From: Chloroflexi bacterium UBA6622
GTDB taxonomy: Bacteria; Chloroflexota; UBA11872
Direction of reading: 5' to 3'
DNA: 49,987 bases
Assembly: GCA_002433065.1 (NCBI GenBank)
Contig: DJHK01000023.1
Coordinates: forward strand, 1-49,987
Numbering within the stretch: the stretch's first letter is position 1; the number at the start of each line of letters is the position of its first letter. Position numbers and translations under genes: made by a program. A model generated the notes under the pieces. That model did no database searches and had not been told where the DNA came from. It saw only the letters and a program-made list of their open reading frames with translations. Below, piece by piece: positions 49,534 through 49,987 of the stretch.

Positions 49534-49987
49534 GGCATGCCGGGCTTGACTGCTGAAAAGTCTGTTGATGGGCGACGTGTGTGACTGGAGGGCCAAGCAA
49601 CGATCAGTATGCCAGCGAAGTACACGAGCCCGCCGATCCAAAGAAGAATGACAAGAGGTTTGACCAAGACTCGCAGTGAAACAGAGGAACCAGATGTATC
49701 CCAGGAGCTTAGGACGACATAGATGTCGTCCAACTGGGGGGTCGAGGTGCTTACCGCGACGTCGGAGGTGGGTTGTGTTTCCCAACCTGTGTGAATGCGT
49801 CGTGCTGGCGAAAGTTTCGCGATTGGCTCGTCATTCCTTGTCACCGTCAGGTCTGCGGTTACGGTGGCGAGGCCAGGGGCAACGGTGCTTCCAAGGTTTT
49901 CAAACGCTACTGAATATCCACCTATCTGGACATCTTCGCCGCGCGAGAGGGTAGCGGCGGTTTCCTGGCTGAATCCAGCCGAGCCGA
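49530..49987 (-). CDS. ccmF: cytochrome c haem lyase CcmF, C-terminal part (cut by right edge)
   Basis: The frame is open from the window edge to the TGA at 49532-49530 and gives 151 residues. It matches the end of CcmF: LSRGEDVQIGGYSVAFENL, then a beta region with IAKLSPARRIHTGW and TSDVAVSTSTPQLDDIYVVL, then the final membrane helix VLVKPLVILLWIGGLVYFAG. The periplasmic loop and last helix are standard for the family. CcmF attaches haem to CxxCH of cytochromes c. The rest of the gene and probably other ccm genes lie beyond 49987. Confidence 0.9.
   Translation of the reverse strand, partial: GSAGFSQETAATLSRGEDVQIGGYSVAFENLGSTVAPGLATVTADLTVTRNDEPIAKLSPARRIHTGWETQPTSDVAVSTSTPQLDDIYVVLSSWDTSGSSVSLRVLVKPLVILLWIGGLVYFAGILIVAWPSSHTRRPSTDFSAVKPGMP

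Noticed and set aside
1..49987. tRNA, rRNA, CRISPR, insertion sequence, prophage or replication origin
   Set aside because: Looked through the gaps between genes and found no cloverleaf-like segment, repeat array, transposase or DnaA-box cluster. Gaps are too short for rRNA.

Overview
The window is a chromosomal stretch from a bacterium. It is densely packed with genes, has about 40 protein genes on both strands, and often starts them with GTG or TTG. I see no rRNA, tRNA, CRISPR array, transposase or phage gene. The gene set suggests an aerobic or facultative organoheterotroph that lives on carbohydrates and organic acids: a complete pyruvate dehydrogenase complex, four-subunit succinate/fumarate oxidoreductase, cytochrome c maturation, molybdenum hydroxylases, an enolase-superfamily enzyme, GH32 and GH172 glycosidases, a PhyH dioxygenase and several SDRs. 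This mix recalls uncultivated marine lineages such as SAR202-type Chloroflexota or Poribacteria-like groups. That placement is inference; I have no marker gene to prove it.

Left part (1-10.3 kb): a GNAT acetyltransferase cut by the left edge, a small unknown protein, uvrB, an MFS exporter, a PhyH/SDR pair, a beta-propeller gene overlapping a benzoylformate-decarboxylase-like ThDP enzyme, and a zinc-free quinone-oxidoreductase-type MDR protein.

Middle left (10.3-18.9 kb): a YfhO-like giant membrane protein followed by two uncharacterised beta-rich proteins. A short decayed copy of the end of one of these lies just downstream. Divergently come a GH172 (DUF2961) enzyme and a GH32 enzyme, together suggesting use of fructans or difructose anhydrides, then a cupin and a 386-base gap holding an orphan C-terminal reading frame.

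Centre (18.9-28.8 kb, minus strand): ATP-grasp ligase, CCAEP-tail B12-type radical SAM protein, lipB, lipA, aceE, aceF and lpd, in that order of transcription. The last five make and lipoylate a pyruvate dehydrogenase complex. The first two look like an unassigned small-molecule or peptide-modifying pair. A NfuA-like Fe-S carrier and a DUF169 protein run divergently.

Middle right (30.3-43.1 kb): a large putative glycosidase, moaA, an SMP-30 lactonase, and a seven-gene minus-strand operon: enolase-superfamily dehydratase, FAD subunit, 2Fe-2S subunit, molybdopterin subunit 1, a MoaD-like protein with a tail after its Gly-Gly, molybdopterin subunit 2, and an SDR. This reads as an oxidative pathway for sugar acids or a similar carbon source.

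Right end (43.3-50 kb): one overlapping gene chain, ccmF (cut by the right edge), ccmH, a CcmI-like/Asp-box propeller fusion, a secreted-domain membrane protein, then frdA, frdB, frdC, frdD. Neighbours overlap by 4 bases in most cases.

The most unusual signals are the CCAEP-tail radical SAM/ATP-grasp pair, two perfect 30-31 base palindromes buried inside genes (13937-13967 and 38040-38069, the second inside the MoaD-like gene), the MoaD tail, the CcmI-propeller fusion, and the GH172-GH32 pair.
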